Shown here: one piece after another, positions 17,423 to 27,837 of the stretch
How positions within the stretch are numbered: position 1 is the first letter of the stretch
Layout: every line of letters starts with the position of its first letter
Assembly: GCF_900016785.1 (NCBI RefSeq)
Contig: NZ_LN890285.1
Span: forward strand, 310,001 to 374,000
DNA: 64,000 bases
From: Buchnera aphidicola (Tuberolachnus salignus)
Lineage (GTDB): Bacteria > Pseudomonadota > Gammaproteobacteria > Enterobacterales > Enterobacteriaceae
Direction: 5' to 3'
The notes under the pieces: model-generated
Told to the model about the DNA's origin: nothing
The model's input: only the letters and a program-made list of their open reading frames with translations
Database searches by the model: none
Translations under genes and position numbers: made by a program

Positions 17423-20400
17423 ATGTTAGATATTTACCAATCTAATGATATTAAAAAACTTTTTAAAATTATTTGCAATATTCTAAAAAAAAAAAAAAAT
17501 ATTTTTAAAAAAGAAATTTTTTTAATTGATGATAAAATTTTAAAAAAATGGATCCAAATTTATATTGCAAAAAAGAATAAAATTAGTGCTAATATACAAT
17601 TTTTTTCTTGTCAAAAATATTTACTTAATATTTTAGAAGAAAAAAACAATTGTATATTAAAAAAAAATTTTTCTATTTTTAATCAAAAAGATTTAATTTG
17701 GATATTAATAATATTAATAGAAAAAAAAAAAATTCAAATAAATTTTTTACAAAATATCACTTATGAAAAAAAAATACAATTTTGTACATTATTAGCAAAA
17801 ACATTTTCTCAATATATTTTTGAAGATCCTACATATATTTTTCTTTTTGAAAACAAAGATTATTTTAATAAAAAAAACTCAAAAAAAAATTTACAAAAAA
17901 AAATTTGGAATATTTTAATAAACTTTATTACAAAAAAACATAAAAAATTTTCATTTTCTCAAATGTTACAATTTTTTATAAAAAACAATTCTTTAAAAAA
18001 AAAAAGTTCTAAAAGAATATTTATTTTTTCGAACAATATTTATAAACCATTAAATATTTTTATTTTAATGATATTACAAAAAAATATATTTATTTATTTA
18101 TTTGAATATGTTTCAATATTCAAAAAATTTATTTGGTATAATAAAAATTTTCAAAAAAAAATCGATATATTATCTTCAAAATATTCAAAAAATTTTTTAT
18201 TTTTTTTTTGGAAAATTCAAAAAAAATTTTTTAAAAAACCACGAAAAAAAATATTTGATATTACGAACAAAACTATATTAAAAACTATTCAAAAAAAAAT
18301 TTTATATTATAAAAATACTATTATCCCCAAACAAAAAAAAATAATTAATAAAATAGATAATTCAATATATTTTTTTCATTCTTGTACAAAAAGAACTGAA
18401 GTTGAAAATGTTTTTAAATATTTATTAGATCAATTTAAAAAAAATCCATTTTTAAATCCTTCAGATATTTTAATTACATCTTTACATATAAAAAAATATT
18501 TTTTTTATATAAATACAATTTTTTCTTCTAATTTAATAAAAAATTCTTTTTTAATATATAAAAAAAATAAAAAATTTAAAACTCAAGAAAACATTTTATT
18601 TACATTAAAAAATTTATTAAAATTACCTTTACAAGAATTTAAATATCATTGGGTTTTAAATTTATTAGATCTTTCTTTAATTAGAAAAAAATTTTTTATT
18701 AAAAATAATGAAATCTCGAAATTATACGCTTTATTTGAAAATATTGGAAAATATTGGGGATTTGATAATGAACATTTTAAAAAAATGTCCTTACCTAATT
18801 TACCGTTTCATTCATGGGAATATTTTATTAAAAGAATAGTAGTAGGACTTTTTTTAAACACAGAATATGGAATTTGGTCTAAAATTTTACCATATGATGT
18901 TTCAACCATTCAAGGTCGAGAATTATTAGGTAAATTTATAAATTTTCTATATATTTTGAATAATTGGAGAAAAATTTTATCAAAAAAATATATGTTAAAA
19001 AATTGGATTAAAATATTAAAAAAATTTGTTAATGAAATATTTAATATTACTTTTAAATGGAAAAAATTTTTTTATTTAATATGTCAAAATTTTTTTAAAA
19101 ATATTAAAATGGGAATTTTTTTAAATTATAAAAAAAAAATTTCAATAAATTTTTTGTTAAAAGAAAAATTTCTTAATTTGTCTACAATAAAAAATTATCA
19201 AAATTTTTTTACAGGAACAATTAATTTTGGTGATTTATGTACTTCACATATGTTACCGTTTAAAATTATTTGTATTTTAGGTTGTCAAAAATTAATAGAA
19301 AATAACTTAAATAAAAAAAATTTTTTAACATTATTTCAATATAATAAAAATATAAAATATGATATTTATAAAAATTTAAAACATAGAAATTTTTTTTTTA
19401 ATTCCGTTATGTCTGCCAAAAATATTTTATATTTAAGTTATAATATAAAAAAAAAACTTAAAAAAAAACCTATTTTTATAGAAGAACTGAGAAAAATAAT
19501 TAAAAATAATTTTTATATTTTAAAAAAAGAAAAAAAAACTTCTATTTTAAAAAAAATATTTTTCTCAGAAAAAAACACTTCATATTTACAATTTAAAAAA
19601 AATATTTTTTTTAAAAAGAAAAAAGATAAAAATTTAAATTTTAATTGTTTAAAAAAAAGCATATGTGTTAAAAAATATTATACAAATATTTTATACATAA
19701 AAGATTTTATTCAATTCTGGAAAAATCCAATTAAATATTTTTTTAAAAATAGTTTAAAACTTAATTTTAATATTCATCAAAAAAATGATTCTCACTTAGA
19801 AGAACCTTTTTTATTAAATTCATTACAAAAATTTTTTATTAATGAAAAAACATTAAATGCATTAATTAATAAAAAAAAAATTCCTCAATTCGAAAATTAT
19901 CAAAAAAAAAGCGTTTTACCAAATTCTGAAATAGGAAAAATTTATTGGAAATTAGAACAAAAAAAAATTAATAAATTATTTCAAAAAATAAAAAAAAAAA
20001 TAAAAAAAGAAAAAAAAATTAAAATAAAATATTTATATAATAAAACTTATCTGCAAGGAACATTAAAAAATATTTATAATACACAAATAATTCGTTGGAC
20101 TCATACGATATTACAACCAAAACATATTATTTCTGTATGGTTAGAACATTTAATATATTGTACGATGGGATATCGAAAAAATAGTTTATTATATAGTTTA
20201 AAATCAGAAATATTAGAATTTAAAATTTTAAATTCCGAAAAAGCTAAAAAATATTTAAATCAATATATTCAAGGATATTATACTGGAATAAAAAAACCTA
20301 TATTATTATTAAAATCTGGAATTTTTTGGTTAGAATTTTTATATTCTCATTTTAAAAAAAAAAAATATAATAAAAAAAAAATTTATATACAAGCAGAAAA

Positions 20401-20584
20401 AAATTTTTTTTCTATATGGAATAATAACATTATATTCCCAGGAGAAAAAAAAGATTTATATATTGAAAAAATAATTCCCCATTTAACATCAAATATTTTT
20501 AAAAAAATTAAAAAAACCAGCATATATTGGTGGTCACCTATTTTAAAATATACACAGTTTATAAAAAAAAAATTATATGAATAA
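17423..20584 (+). CDS. recC: Exonuclease V (RecBCD) subunit RecC
   Basis: RecC holds RecB and RecD together and scans for Chi with an inactivated helicase fold. At 1053 residues it is close to E. coli (1122). Recognisable segments include KRTEVENVFKYLL near 315, FWKNPIKYFFKNSL near 770 and a C-terminal nuclease-like fold. Sequence is highly eroded and lysine-rich. AAGGTAAG precedes the ATG. Its last codons overlap the recB ATG by 8 nt. In E. coli ptrA separates recC from recB; it is gone here. A 15-base A run lies at 17485-17499. Confidence 0.92.
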   Translation: MLDIYQSNDIKKLFKIICNILKKKKNIFKKEIFLIDDKILKKWIQIYIAKKNKISANIQFFSCQKYLLNILEEKNNCILKKNFSIFNQKDLIWILIILIEKKKIQINFLQNITYEKKIQFCTLLAKTFSQYIFEDPTYIFLFENKDYFNKKNSKKNLQKKIWNILINFITKKHKKFSFSQMLQFFIKNNSLKKKSSKRIFIFSNNIYKPLNIFILMILQKNIFIYLFEYVSIFKKFIWYNKNFQKKIDILSSKYSKNFLFFFWKIQKKFFKKPRKKIFDITNKTILKTIQKKILYYKNTIIPKQKKIINKIDNSIYFFHSCTKRTEVENVFKYLLDQFKKNPFLNPSDILITSLHIKKYFFYINTIFSSNLIKNSFLIYKKNKKFKTQENILFTLKNLLKLPLQEFKYHWVLNLLDLSLIRKKFFIKNNEISKLYALFENIGKYWGFDNEHFKKMSLPNLPFHSWEYFIKRIVVGLFLNTEYGIWSKILPYDVSTIQGRELLGKFINFLYILNNWRKILSKKYMLKNWIKILKKFVNEIFNITFKWKKFFYLICQNFFKNIKMGIFLNYKKKISINFLLKEKFLNLSTIKNYQNFFTGTINFGDLCTSHMLPFKIICILGCQKLIENNLNKKNFLTLFQYNKNIKYDIYKNLKHRNFFFNSVMSAKNILYLSYNIKKKLKKKPIFIEELRKIIKNNFYILKKEKKTSILKKIFFSEKNTSYLQFKKNIFFKKKKDKNLNFNCLKKSICVKKYYTNILYIKDFIQFWKNPIKYFFKNSLKLNFNIHQKNDSHLEEPFLLNSLQKFFINEKTLNALINKKKIPQFENYQKKSVLPNSEIGKIYWKLEQKKINKLFQKIKKKIKKEKKIKIKYLYNKTYLQGTLKNIYNTQIIRWTHTILQPKHIISVWLEHLIYCTMGYRKNSLLYSLKSEILEFKILNSEKAKKYLNQYIQGYYTGIKKPILLLKSGIFWLEFLYSHFKKKKYNKKKIYIQAEKNFFSIWNNNIIFPGEKKDLYIEKIIPHLTSNIFKKIKKTSIYWWSPILKYTQFIKKKLYE

Positions 20585-23500
20585 AATTAATTCTTTATTT
20601 ACTGAATTTCCTAAAAAAGGAATTACTTTAATCGAGGCTTCAGCAGGAACTGGTAAAACATTTACAATTATTAAATTATATTTTACATTATTATTTAATA
20701 CATTTTTAAAAAAAAAAAAATATAATTATTCTATTAAAAATTTATTATTACTAACATTTACTAAAAATTCTCAATTAGAATTAAAAAGTCGTATTTTTAA
20801 TTATTTTAAAAAAATAAAAAAAAAATATATTCAAAAAAAAAAAATTTTAAAAAATAAAACCATTGAAGACACTTTTAATTTTTTTGAAAAAATTGAAAAA
20901 AATATCTGTGATTTAGAAATATATACAATTCATAGTTTTTTTTGGAAAATTTTAATTGAAAATCAATTCATTTGTTCTAATGAAATTCCAAAAAAAATTT
21001 TAAAAAATATTCATAAATTATTATTAAAATCAACTAAATATTTTTGGAGAAAAATTTTTTATACTTTAGAAAAAAATGTTCTTTATATTTTATTAAAAAA
21101 ATGGAAAACACCGATAATATTATATAAAACTATTATTTCTTTCACAAAATTTCAAAAAAATATCTATAAAATTTATCCTACTCGAGAAATTTTAACAAAA
21201 CAACATAATCATTTCTTAAAGATTATAAAAAACACTAAAATTTTATGGATTAAAGAAAAAAAAAAAATTTTACCTTTTTTAAAAAATTTTAAACTAAATA
21301 AAAGAATTTATACATTGAAAAATACTATTAATTGGATAAATCAAATTACAAAATGGGCTTTTGAAAAAACAAAAGATTATTTTTTACCAAAAATATTAAA
21401 ATATTTTTCTAATCAAAAATTAAAATTTAAAAAAAAAAATAAAAATTTAAAAAATTTATTAATTTTTCAAAATATAGAAAATCTGTTGCAAACTAATTTT
21501 TCATTAAATGAAATTTTTTTAAAATTATCTACAATAGAAATATTTTTTATTTTTCAAAAAATAAAAATTAAAAAAAACTATATAGATTTTGATGATATTA
21601 ATAAATTAATTTTAAAAAATATCAAAAAAAAAAAATCATTATTAAAAAAAAATATTCAAAAAAAATATCCTATTATTTTTGTTGATGAATGTCAAGATAT
21701 AGATATGATACAAAATAAAATTTTTCTTTTTTTATATCAGAAATCTAAAATAAATTCTTTAATTTTAGTTGGAGATCCAAAACAATCAATTTATAGTTTT
21801 CGTAATGCGGATTTAAAATATTATTTTTTTTTTCAAAAAATAGCAAAAAAAAAATATTTTTTAAATACAAATTATAGATCGTCTCCTAATATTGTACATG
21901 CTATTAATGAATTATTTGGATATAAAAATTTTCCTTTTATTTTAAAAAAATTATTATATCAAAATTCTAAAATTAATATGAAAAATAAACATTTTAGTTT
22001 TTTTGTAAAAAACGTTAAACAAAAATCTCTAAAATTTTTTTTATGTTCTCAAAAACAAATTACAAAAAAAGAATACTTTAAAATTTCTGCTAAAGAATGC
22101 GCATATAGTATTGCAAATTGGATTTTATTAAAATCTCAAAAAAAAACTACTATTACTTTTCAAAAAAATAAACATATAAATCTTTTACCTAAAGATATTG
22201 CAGTTTTAGTAAAAAACAAAAATGAAGCAAAGATAATTAAAAAAGAACTATCTAAAATTAATATTAAATCTTTTTATACTTCTGAAAAAAAAAATTTTTT
22301 TTTAAAAAAAATTACATTAGAAATATTATGGATTTTAGAATATATTCTTGATATAGAAAATGAAAATAAATTTCAAAAAATATTATTAACTAAATTTTTT
22401 TACGAAAATATTTATGAAATACATCAAATAAATTTAAAAATTAAAAAAAAAATAAAAATACAAAAAAAAATAAAAAAATATTCTAAAATTTGGAAAAAAA
22501 ATGGTATTTTTGAAATGTTTTATAATATCTATCAAAATTCAAAAAATATTTTTAAAATTAATTATAAAGAATTTATAAAAATTATTACTATTTTAGAAAA
22601 AAAAGATCAAACCATCAAAAATAAAATTTTTTTTGTTCAATGGTTAAAGTCTAAAATTCAAAAAAATTCTGAATATTCTATTGATGATCAAGAAATTAGT
22701 AATTTTTCAAAAAATTATGTGCAAATTATAACTATTTTTAAATCTAAAGGATTAGAATATCCAATTGTTTGGATACCTTTTTTGAATTTTTATGATCAAA
22801 AAATTAATTTATTTTTTAAAACTAACATTAAAATTCAAAAAAAAAACATAATAATTCAAAATATCCATAAAAATTGTAAAAATTTAGAAAAAAAAAATTT
22901 TTCAGAAGAACTAAGGCTTTTATATGTTGCATTAACTCGTTGCCAGATACATTGTTGTATTAGTCTCGCTTTTATATTACATAAAAAAAAAAAAAATAAT
23001 AATTCATTAAACTTTTTGTTGAAAAATAGAATTAATAAAAAAAAATTATTTTTTAAAAATTATTTACAAAATACGTCTAAAAATATTATTCAAATTTATG
23101 ATACTAAAACAATATTAAAATTTAAAAATATAACCTCATTTTACAAAAAAAAAAATATACAAAAAAATTTTATAAAAATTTTATTACCTTGGGAAATTTT
23201 AAGTTATTCTAAAATTCTAAAAAAACAAAAAAAAAACATACAAAATATACATTTTTTTTCTAAAAATAATCAAAAATTTAATACTAAAAAAAAAATTAAT
23301 GTTTATACTTCATATAATTTTCCTTCTGGAAAAGAATATGGAAAATTATTACATAAAATATTAAAAAATATTAATTTTTTTAAAATTTCAAAAAATTTTC
23401 AAATTAATTTAAAAAAATATTCAGACTTAATATCAAAAAAAAAACAAAATTTTTTATCCAAATGGATTTATAATATTATTCATTGCCCAATATTATCTCA

Positions 23501-24014
23501 TTCATTTTCTTTAAATCAATTAAAAAAAAATCAATATATTCAAGAAATGCAGTTTTATATCCCAATTGAAAAACAATTTGATGTCATAAAATTTAATAAA
23601 ATTATTAAAAATTTTGATTTCAACTCTCAAATTTTACCTGAAATAGAATATTCTTGTATCACAGGTATGTTAACTGGATTTATTGATTTAATATGTTTTT
23701 GGAATAATCAATATTTTATCATCGATTATAAAACTAATTTATTAGGACCTAAAAATAAAGATTATAATAAAAAAAATATCAAAATAGAAATTATGAAACA
23801 TCGTTACGATATTCAATATCAAATTTATAGTTTAGCGTTACATCGATATTTAAAAAATAATTTACAAAATTATCAGTTTACTATTCATTTCGGTGGAATT
23901 ATATATCTCTTTTTAAGAGCATTTGACAACATCAAAAATAAAAATGGTATTTTTTTTCATCAACCCAAAAAAATCTTAATTGAAAAATTAGATTTACTTT
24001 TTTCCGGAAAATAA
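20577..24014 (+). CDS. recB: Exonuclease V (RecBCD) subunit RecB
   Basis: RecB is the SF1A 3'-5' helicase and the only nuclease of RecBCD. Walker A is ASAGTGKT at 21-28, the Walker B-type VDECQDID lies near 369, and GDPKQSIYSFR follows. The C-terminal nuclease domain keeps GKLLHKIL (metal histidine), TGFIDLI and IDYKTN, the equivalents of E. coli H956, D1067, D1080 and K1082. The length of 1145 compares with 1180. All catalytic motifs look intact, so the enzyme is probably active. It overlaps recC by 8 nt and ends 1 nt before recD. Confidence 0.95.
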   Translation: MNKINSLFTEFPKKGITLIEASAGTGKTFTIIKLYFTLLFNTFLKKKKYNYSIKNLLLLTFTKNSQLELKSRIFNYFKKIKKKYIQKKKILKNKTIEDTFNFFEKIEKNICDLEIYTIHSFFWKILIENQFICSNEIPKKILKNIHKLLLKSTKYFWRKIFYTLEKNVLYILLKKWKTPIILYKTIISFTKFQKNIYKIYPTREILTKQHNHFLKIIKNTKILWIKEKKKILPFLKNFKLNKRIYTLKNTINWINQITKWAFEKTKDYFLPKILKYFSNQKLKFKKKNKNLKNLLIFQNIENLLQTNFSLNEIFLKLSTIEIFFIFQKIKIKKNYIDFDDINKLILKNIKKKKSLLKKNIQKKYPIIFVDECQDIDMIQNKIFLFLYQKSKINSLILVGDPKQSIYSFRNADLKYYFFFQKIAKKKYFLNTNYRSSPNIVHAINELFGYKNFPFILKKLLYQNSKINMKNKHFSFFVKNVKQKSLKFFLCSQKQITKKEYFKISAKECAYSIANWILLKSQKKTTITFQKNKHINLLPKDIAVLVKNKNEAKIIKKELSKINIKSFYTSEKKNFFLKKITLEILWILEYILDIENENKFQKILLTKFFYENIYEIHQINLKIKKKIKIQKKIKKYSKIWKKNGIFEMFYNIYQNSKNIFKINYKEFIKIITILEKKDQTIKNKIFFVQWLKSKIQKNSEYSIDDQEISNFSKNYVQIITIFKSKGLEYPIVWIPFLNFYDQKINLFFKTNIKIQKKNIIIQNIHKNCKNLEKKNFSEELRLLYVALTRCQIHCCISLAFILHKKKKNNNSLNFLLKNRINKKKLFFKNYLQNTSKNIIQIYDTKTILKFKNITSFYKKKNIQKNFIKILLPWEILSYSKILKKQKKNIQNIHFFSKNNQKFNTKKKINVYTSYNFPSGKEYGKLLHKILKNINFFKISKNFQINLKKYSDLISKKKQNFLSKWIYNIIHCPILSHSFSLNQLKKNQYIQEMQFYIPIEKQFDVIKFNKIIKNFDFNSQILPEIEYSCITGMLTGFIDLICFWNNQYFIIDYKTNLLGPKNKDYNKKNIKIEIMKHRYDIQYQIYSLALHRYLKNNLQNYQFTIHFGGIIYLFLRAFDNIKNKNGIFFHQPKKILIEKLDLLFSGK

Positions 24015-24015
24015 A

Positions 24016-25830
24016 ATGAACTTAACTAAAGAAAAAATATTAAAAATTTTAGAAAAAGTAAAAAATAAAAAAATAATTCAAGAAATAGACTTTTATTGTT
24101 TTAAAAATCTTATATCATATTTTTCAATTCAAAATTTATTAATTTTATTAATATTAAATCATGCGATTCATTATGGTCATACTTGTCTACCAATTAAATA
24201 TTTTTTTACTAATCATCTTCTTCAAAAAAAAATTGTACAATTAAAAAAATTTTGGGAACTTTTCAAAAACTTAGAATTTTGGAAAAAAAAAAAACAAAAA
24301 AAAATTCCCTATATTATTAAAAAAAATATGGTATATTTATTTCGTTATTGGGAAATAGAAAAAAATATTATTTTTTTCTTAAAAAGAACTAATCCAAATT
24401 ATTTAAATAAAATTAAAAAATTTAAAAAAGAATATCAAAATATTTGTAAAAACTTTTTAGATTCGCAACAAAAAATCTCATTGGGAATATTGTTATTAAA
24501 TAAAATTTCTTTTTTAATTGGAGGACCAGGAACTGGAAAAACAACATTAATTGCATATTTTTTAATGATAATAATAAAAACAAAAACTCGTCCATTACAT
24601 ATTGCGTTAACAGCTCTAACAGGAAAAGCTACTTTTCAATTATATGAAACAATTCAAACGTTTTTTTTTAAAAAAAAAAAATATAATTTTAAAAAAAAAA
24701 ATTTTATATATTCTATGACCTTACATAAATTATTAGATAAAAAAGAAAATTCTTTAAACAAATTAAAAATTATACAAAAAAAAAAAATAGATATTTTAAT
24801 AATCGATGAATCATCTATGATCGACATTCAAATGATGTCTTTAATTTGCAAAAAAATTTCAAAAAAAACAAAAATAATTTTTTTAGGAGATATTAACCAA
24901 TTACCTCCAATTGAAATGGCATCTATTTTAAAAGAAATTTGTTTTAAAGCATGTAATCAATATAATAAAAAATTTTCTCAACATTTATATAATTTAACTA
25001 ATGAAAAAGTTATTATTTCAAAAAATATTTCTTTTCAAAACTTAAAAAATTCTATTACTATTTTAAAAAAAAATTATCGATTTAAAGAAAATAAACAAAT
25101 AATTTATATAACAAAAATATTAGAAGAAAAAAAAAAAATTACATTAAATAATTTAAATTATTTTAAAAATACACAAAACTTTTTATATAAAAATATTAAA
25201 ACTTCGAAATGTTTTTATAAAATGTTAAAAAAAATTAAAAAATTATATAAAAAACATTGGAAATATATAAAAAAATCTAAAAACATAAAAGAAATTTTAA
25301 GAAATTTTCATAAAAAAAGAATTTTATGTGTAACTAATGAAGGATATTTTGGAACAATTTTTTTAAATAATTTTTTAGATAATTATTTTTATGAAAAATA
25401 TACTCAAATAAAAAAATACAATAAAAAAATAAATAAGATATGGTATCATGGAAAAGTTATTATAATTACAAAAAATAATACTAAATTAAAATTATTTAAT
25501 GGAACAATTGGTATTTGTTTAATTCACAAAAAAAAATATAAAATTTTTTTTTATTCTGAAAATAATTCTTTAATTTTTTATGATCCATTTTTAATTACAA
25601 ATTTTAAAAGTGCTTGGGTAATTACTATTCATAAATCCCAAGGATCAGAATTTAATCAAATAATTCTAATTTTTCCAAATTATCATACTAATTTATTAAC
25701 TAAAGAATTATTTTATACCGCTATTACAAGAACAAAAAAAAAAATATTAATATATATTAATCCTAAAATACTTTTAAAAACTTTAAATACTACACAAAAA
25801 AAATATTCTGGAATACATCAATATATTTAA
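24016..25830 (+). CDS. recD: Exonuclease V (RecBCD) subunit RecD
   Basis: RecD is the fast 5'-3' SF1B helicase of RecBCD. Walker A is GGPGTGKTT near residue 170, Walker B is IIDESSMID near 262, followed by GDINQLPP. The C-terminal motif VI region is ITIHKSQGSEF and ELFYTAITRTKKKI. The length of 604 is close to E. coli (608). ATG 24016 starts immediately after the recB stop. In E. coli argA follows; here an initiator tRNA on the other strand follows. Confidence 0.95.
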   Translation: MNLTKEKILKILEKVKNKKIIQEIDFYCFKNLISYFSIQNLLILLILNHAIHYGHTCLPIKYFFTNHLLQKKIVQLKKFWELFKNLEFWKKKKQKKIPYIIKKNMVYLFRYWEIEKNIIFFLKRTNPNYLNKIKKFKKEYQNICKNFLDSQQKISLGILLLNKISFLIGGPGTGKTTLIAYFLMIIIKTKTRPLHIALTALTGKATFQLYETIQTFFFKKKKYNFKKKNFIYSMTLHKLLDKKENSLNKLKIIQKKKIDILIIDESSMIDIQMMSLICKKISKKTKIIFLGDINQLPPIEMASILKEICFKACNQYNKKFSQHLYNLTNEKVIISKNISFQNLKNSITILKKNYRFKENKQIIYITKILEEKKKITLNNLNYFKNTQNFLYKNIKTSKCFYKMLKKIKKLYKKHWKYIKKSKNIKEILRNFHKKRILCVTNEGYFGTIFLNNFLDNYFYEKYTQIKKYNKKINKIWYHGKVIIITKNNTKLKLFNGTIGICLIHKKKYKIFFYSENNSLIFYDPFLITNFKSAWVITIHKSQGSEFNQIILIFPNYHTNLLTKELFYTAITRTKKKILIYINPKILLKTLNTTQKKYSGIHQYI

Positions 25831-25845
25831 AATTTTTAAAAAATC

Positions 25846-25922
<77 letters not shown>

Positions 25923-25935
25923 TTTATTATTTTAT

Positions 25936-25964
25936 AGTATATAATATTTTTTTTTTAAAAACAA
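25936..25964 (-). promoter_or_regulatory. Promoter of initiator tRNA
   Basis: On the minus strand TTGTTT (25959-25964) and TATACT (25936-25941) are separated by 17 bp, ending 13 bp before the mature tRNA. Confidence 0.6.
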
Positions 25965-26039
25965 GAATTTTTTTAAAAAATAAATTTTTTTAAAAATAAT
26001 ATACATTTTTTTTTAAAAAACTCTTTAGAGATCGTACAT

Positions 26040-26471
26040 ATGATTCCGAAAAAAAGACGAGAAGCCCGAATTATAGCTTTGCAAACTTTATATGCTTGGC
26101 AAATTTCTAAAAATTCTTTAAATCCAGAAATAATAGAATATTTTTTTAAAAAGAATGATATTAGAAAAATTGATTTGATTTATTTTTATGATATTATTAA
26201 TGGAGTAATAGATAATATAAAATTTTTAGACATTTTTATGATTCCTTATTTATCAAGAAAAATTAAAATTTTAGGAAATATAGAAAAAATAATTTTAAGA
26301 ATTTCATTATTTGAAATTTTAAATAGAAAAGATATTCCATATAAAGTTTCAATTAACGAAGGAATTGAATTAGCTAAAATATTTGGTGCAGATAAAAGTC
26401 ATAAATTTATTAACGGCGTTTTAGATAAAATTGTTATGTATTTAATAAAAAAAAATAAAAAAAATTTATGA
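26040..26471 (+). CDS. nusB: Transcription antitermination protein NusB
   Basis: NusB binds boxA RNA with S10 (NusE) and supports antitermination and rRNA maturation. It shows the opening [33 protein letters not shown] and [10 protein letters not shown] segments of the all-helical fold. The length of 143 compares with 139 in E. coli. In E. coli it follows ribD-ribH; neither is upstream here. The preceding 117 bp hold only the tRNA promoter and A/T sequence. Confidence 0.96.
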   Translation: MIPKKRREARIIALQTLYAWQISKNSLNPEIIEYFFKKNDIRKIDLIYFYDIINGVIDNIKFLDIFMIPYLSRKIKILGNIEKIILRISLFEILNRKDIPYKVSINEGIELAKIFGADKSHKFINGVLDKIVMYLIKKNKKNL

Positions 26472-26493
26472 AATTAATAATTTTTTAAAAAAC

Positions 26494-26522
26494 CTAAATA
26501 TACATAAAATATGTATATTTAG
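26494..26522 (+). terminator. Hairpin after nusB
   Basis: CTAAATATACAT (26494-26505) and ATGTATATTTAG (26511-26522) form a perfect 12-bp stem with a 5-nt loop, 23 bp after the nusB stop. It is A/T-rich and lacks a long T run, so it is a probable transcript 3'-end structure rather than a classic terminator. Confidence 0.55.
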
Positions 26523-26616
26523 AAAATATTTATAAAATTTTGTTTTTAAAAAGAATCATTTTATTAAAAATAAAATATCAATTATTTTAAAAATATTAAA
26601 TTAATTAAATCAACTA

Positions 26617-26919
26617 ATGAATTTTTTCATGTTACAAAAAAAAAATAAAAAAAAAAAATGGAATTATCAAATTGCTCAAAAAATTGCATTAAAATACAAT
26701 ATTTTTTTGACCTTAAAACATTGGTATATTGTTTCTTTTATTAGAAACTTTTACAAAAAATATCAAAATATTCCAACTTTAAAAATGATTATTATTTCAA
26801 TATCAAAAAAATATAAAATTAGTTTAAATACTCAAACTTTATTTGTTTTATTTCCCAAAAAACCTCTACAAATAGCTTGTCAAATTTCAGGATTATCAAA
26901 TATTCATATATGTTCATAA
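26617..26919 (+). CDS. tusE: TusE sulfur transfer protein (DsrC family)
   Basis: TusE takes sulfur from TusBCD and hands it to MnmA for tRNA 2-thiouridine. HWYIVSFIRNFYKKYQNIPTLKM matches E. coli [23 protein letters not shown], and LFPKKPLQIACQISGL matches LFPKGPAKQATKIAGL. The acceptor cysteine is the penultimate residue (C99), as in E. coli KCI. The length of 100 versus 109 reflects a shorter N-terminus; the start could also be ATG 26629. It is convergent with cyoE (6-nt overlap at the 3' ends). Confidence 0.9.
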   Translation: MNFFMLQKKNKKKKWNYQIAQKIALKYNIFLTLKHWYIVSFIRNFYKKYQNIPTLKMIIISISKKYKISLNTQTLFVLFPKKPLQIACQISGLSNIHICS

Positions 26920-27837
26920 GTATATAATTTTACAATGAAAAAAATCAATTAAAAAAAAACTTTGTATTATTAATACTATAAGAGAATATAAAAACATATA
27001 ATATGACCATTTTTTTATAGAATAAATTAACCGTCCAAAAATAGAAAAAAATAACCATAAACTATAAAAAAAAAATATAATTAAAAAATTATTAAAATTT
27101 AATAAACTATTTTCGAAAATCTTAAATAAAAATAATATATTTAAGATAATACAAAAACTCATAATAATTTGAGATTTTAAAACTCCTTTTTTTAAAGGAT
27201 ATAAAGGTAATTTAATTTTTTTATAATCTTTTAATCTATACACTGCTATTGAAAAAGTATGAGGTATTTGCCAAAAAAAAAATAACAAAAATAAATATAT
27301 ACAGCAAAAATTTATAGTTTTATGAACAGTTAAATATCCTATAACAGGCGGAAAAGCACCTGAAATACCGCCTATTATAGTTGCATATATAGTATTACGT
27401 TTTAAAAATTTAGTATATAAAAATACATAAATGATAAAACTTAAAAAAGATAAAATAAAATATTTAATCAAATAAGATTTATAACTAAACCAAAAACTAA
27501 AAATAAACAATATAATACTTATTAAATATGAAAAAAAAATTAAAAATAAATTTTCATGACATAATATGCGATTTTTTGTTCGATTCATTTTCTGATCAAT
27601 ATCGCGATCAAAAATATTATTTAAAACACATGCAGACGCTATTATACAAATAATACTTAACCAAGAATTTTTTAATAAAAAAAATTGTATTTTTCCTTGA
27701 GATGCTAGAAAAAAACCGGTTAAAAATGATAAACTATTTCCAATAATAATACCTGGTTTAAATAAAATCAATATTTTTAAAAAATTAAAAAAATTTTTTT
27801 TAAAAATTTTTAATGATTTAAATTTTTCATAATCCAT
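26914..27837 (-). CDS. cyoE: Protoheme IX farnesyltransferase (heme O synthase)
   Basis: CyoE adds a farnesyl group to heme b to make the heme O of cytochrome bo oxidase. It is a polytopic UbiA-family prenyltransferase. The first aspartate-rich motif is NNIFDRDIDQKMNRTKNR, followed by GAFPPVIGY and the second polar loop HTFSIAVYRLKDYKK. ATG 27837 gives MDYEKFKSLK and a 307-residue protein (E. coli 296). The open frame reaches 27900, but the added residues are not conserved. The start lies 28 nt inside cyoD, so coupling is likely. Confidence 0.93.
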   Translation of the reverse strand: MDYEKFKSLKIFKKNFFNFLKILILFKPGIIIGNSLSFLTGFFLASQGKIQFFLLKNSWLSIICIIASACVLNNIFDRDIDQKMNRTKNRILCHENLFLIFFSYLISIILFIFSFWFSYKSYLIKYFILSFLSFIIYVFLYTKFLKRNTIYATIIGGISGAFPPVIGYLTVHKTINFCCIYLFLLFFFWQIPHTFSIAVYRLKDYKKIKLPLYPLKKGVLKSQIIMSFCIILNILFLFKIFENSLLNFNNFLIIFFFYSLWLFFSIFGRLIYSIKKWSYYMFLYSLIVLIIQSFFLIDFFHCKIIYL

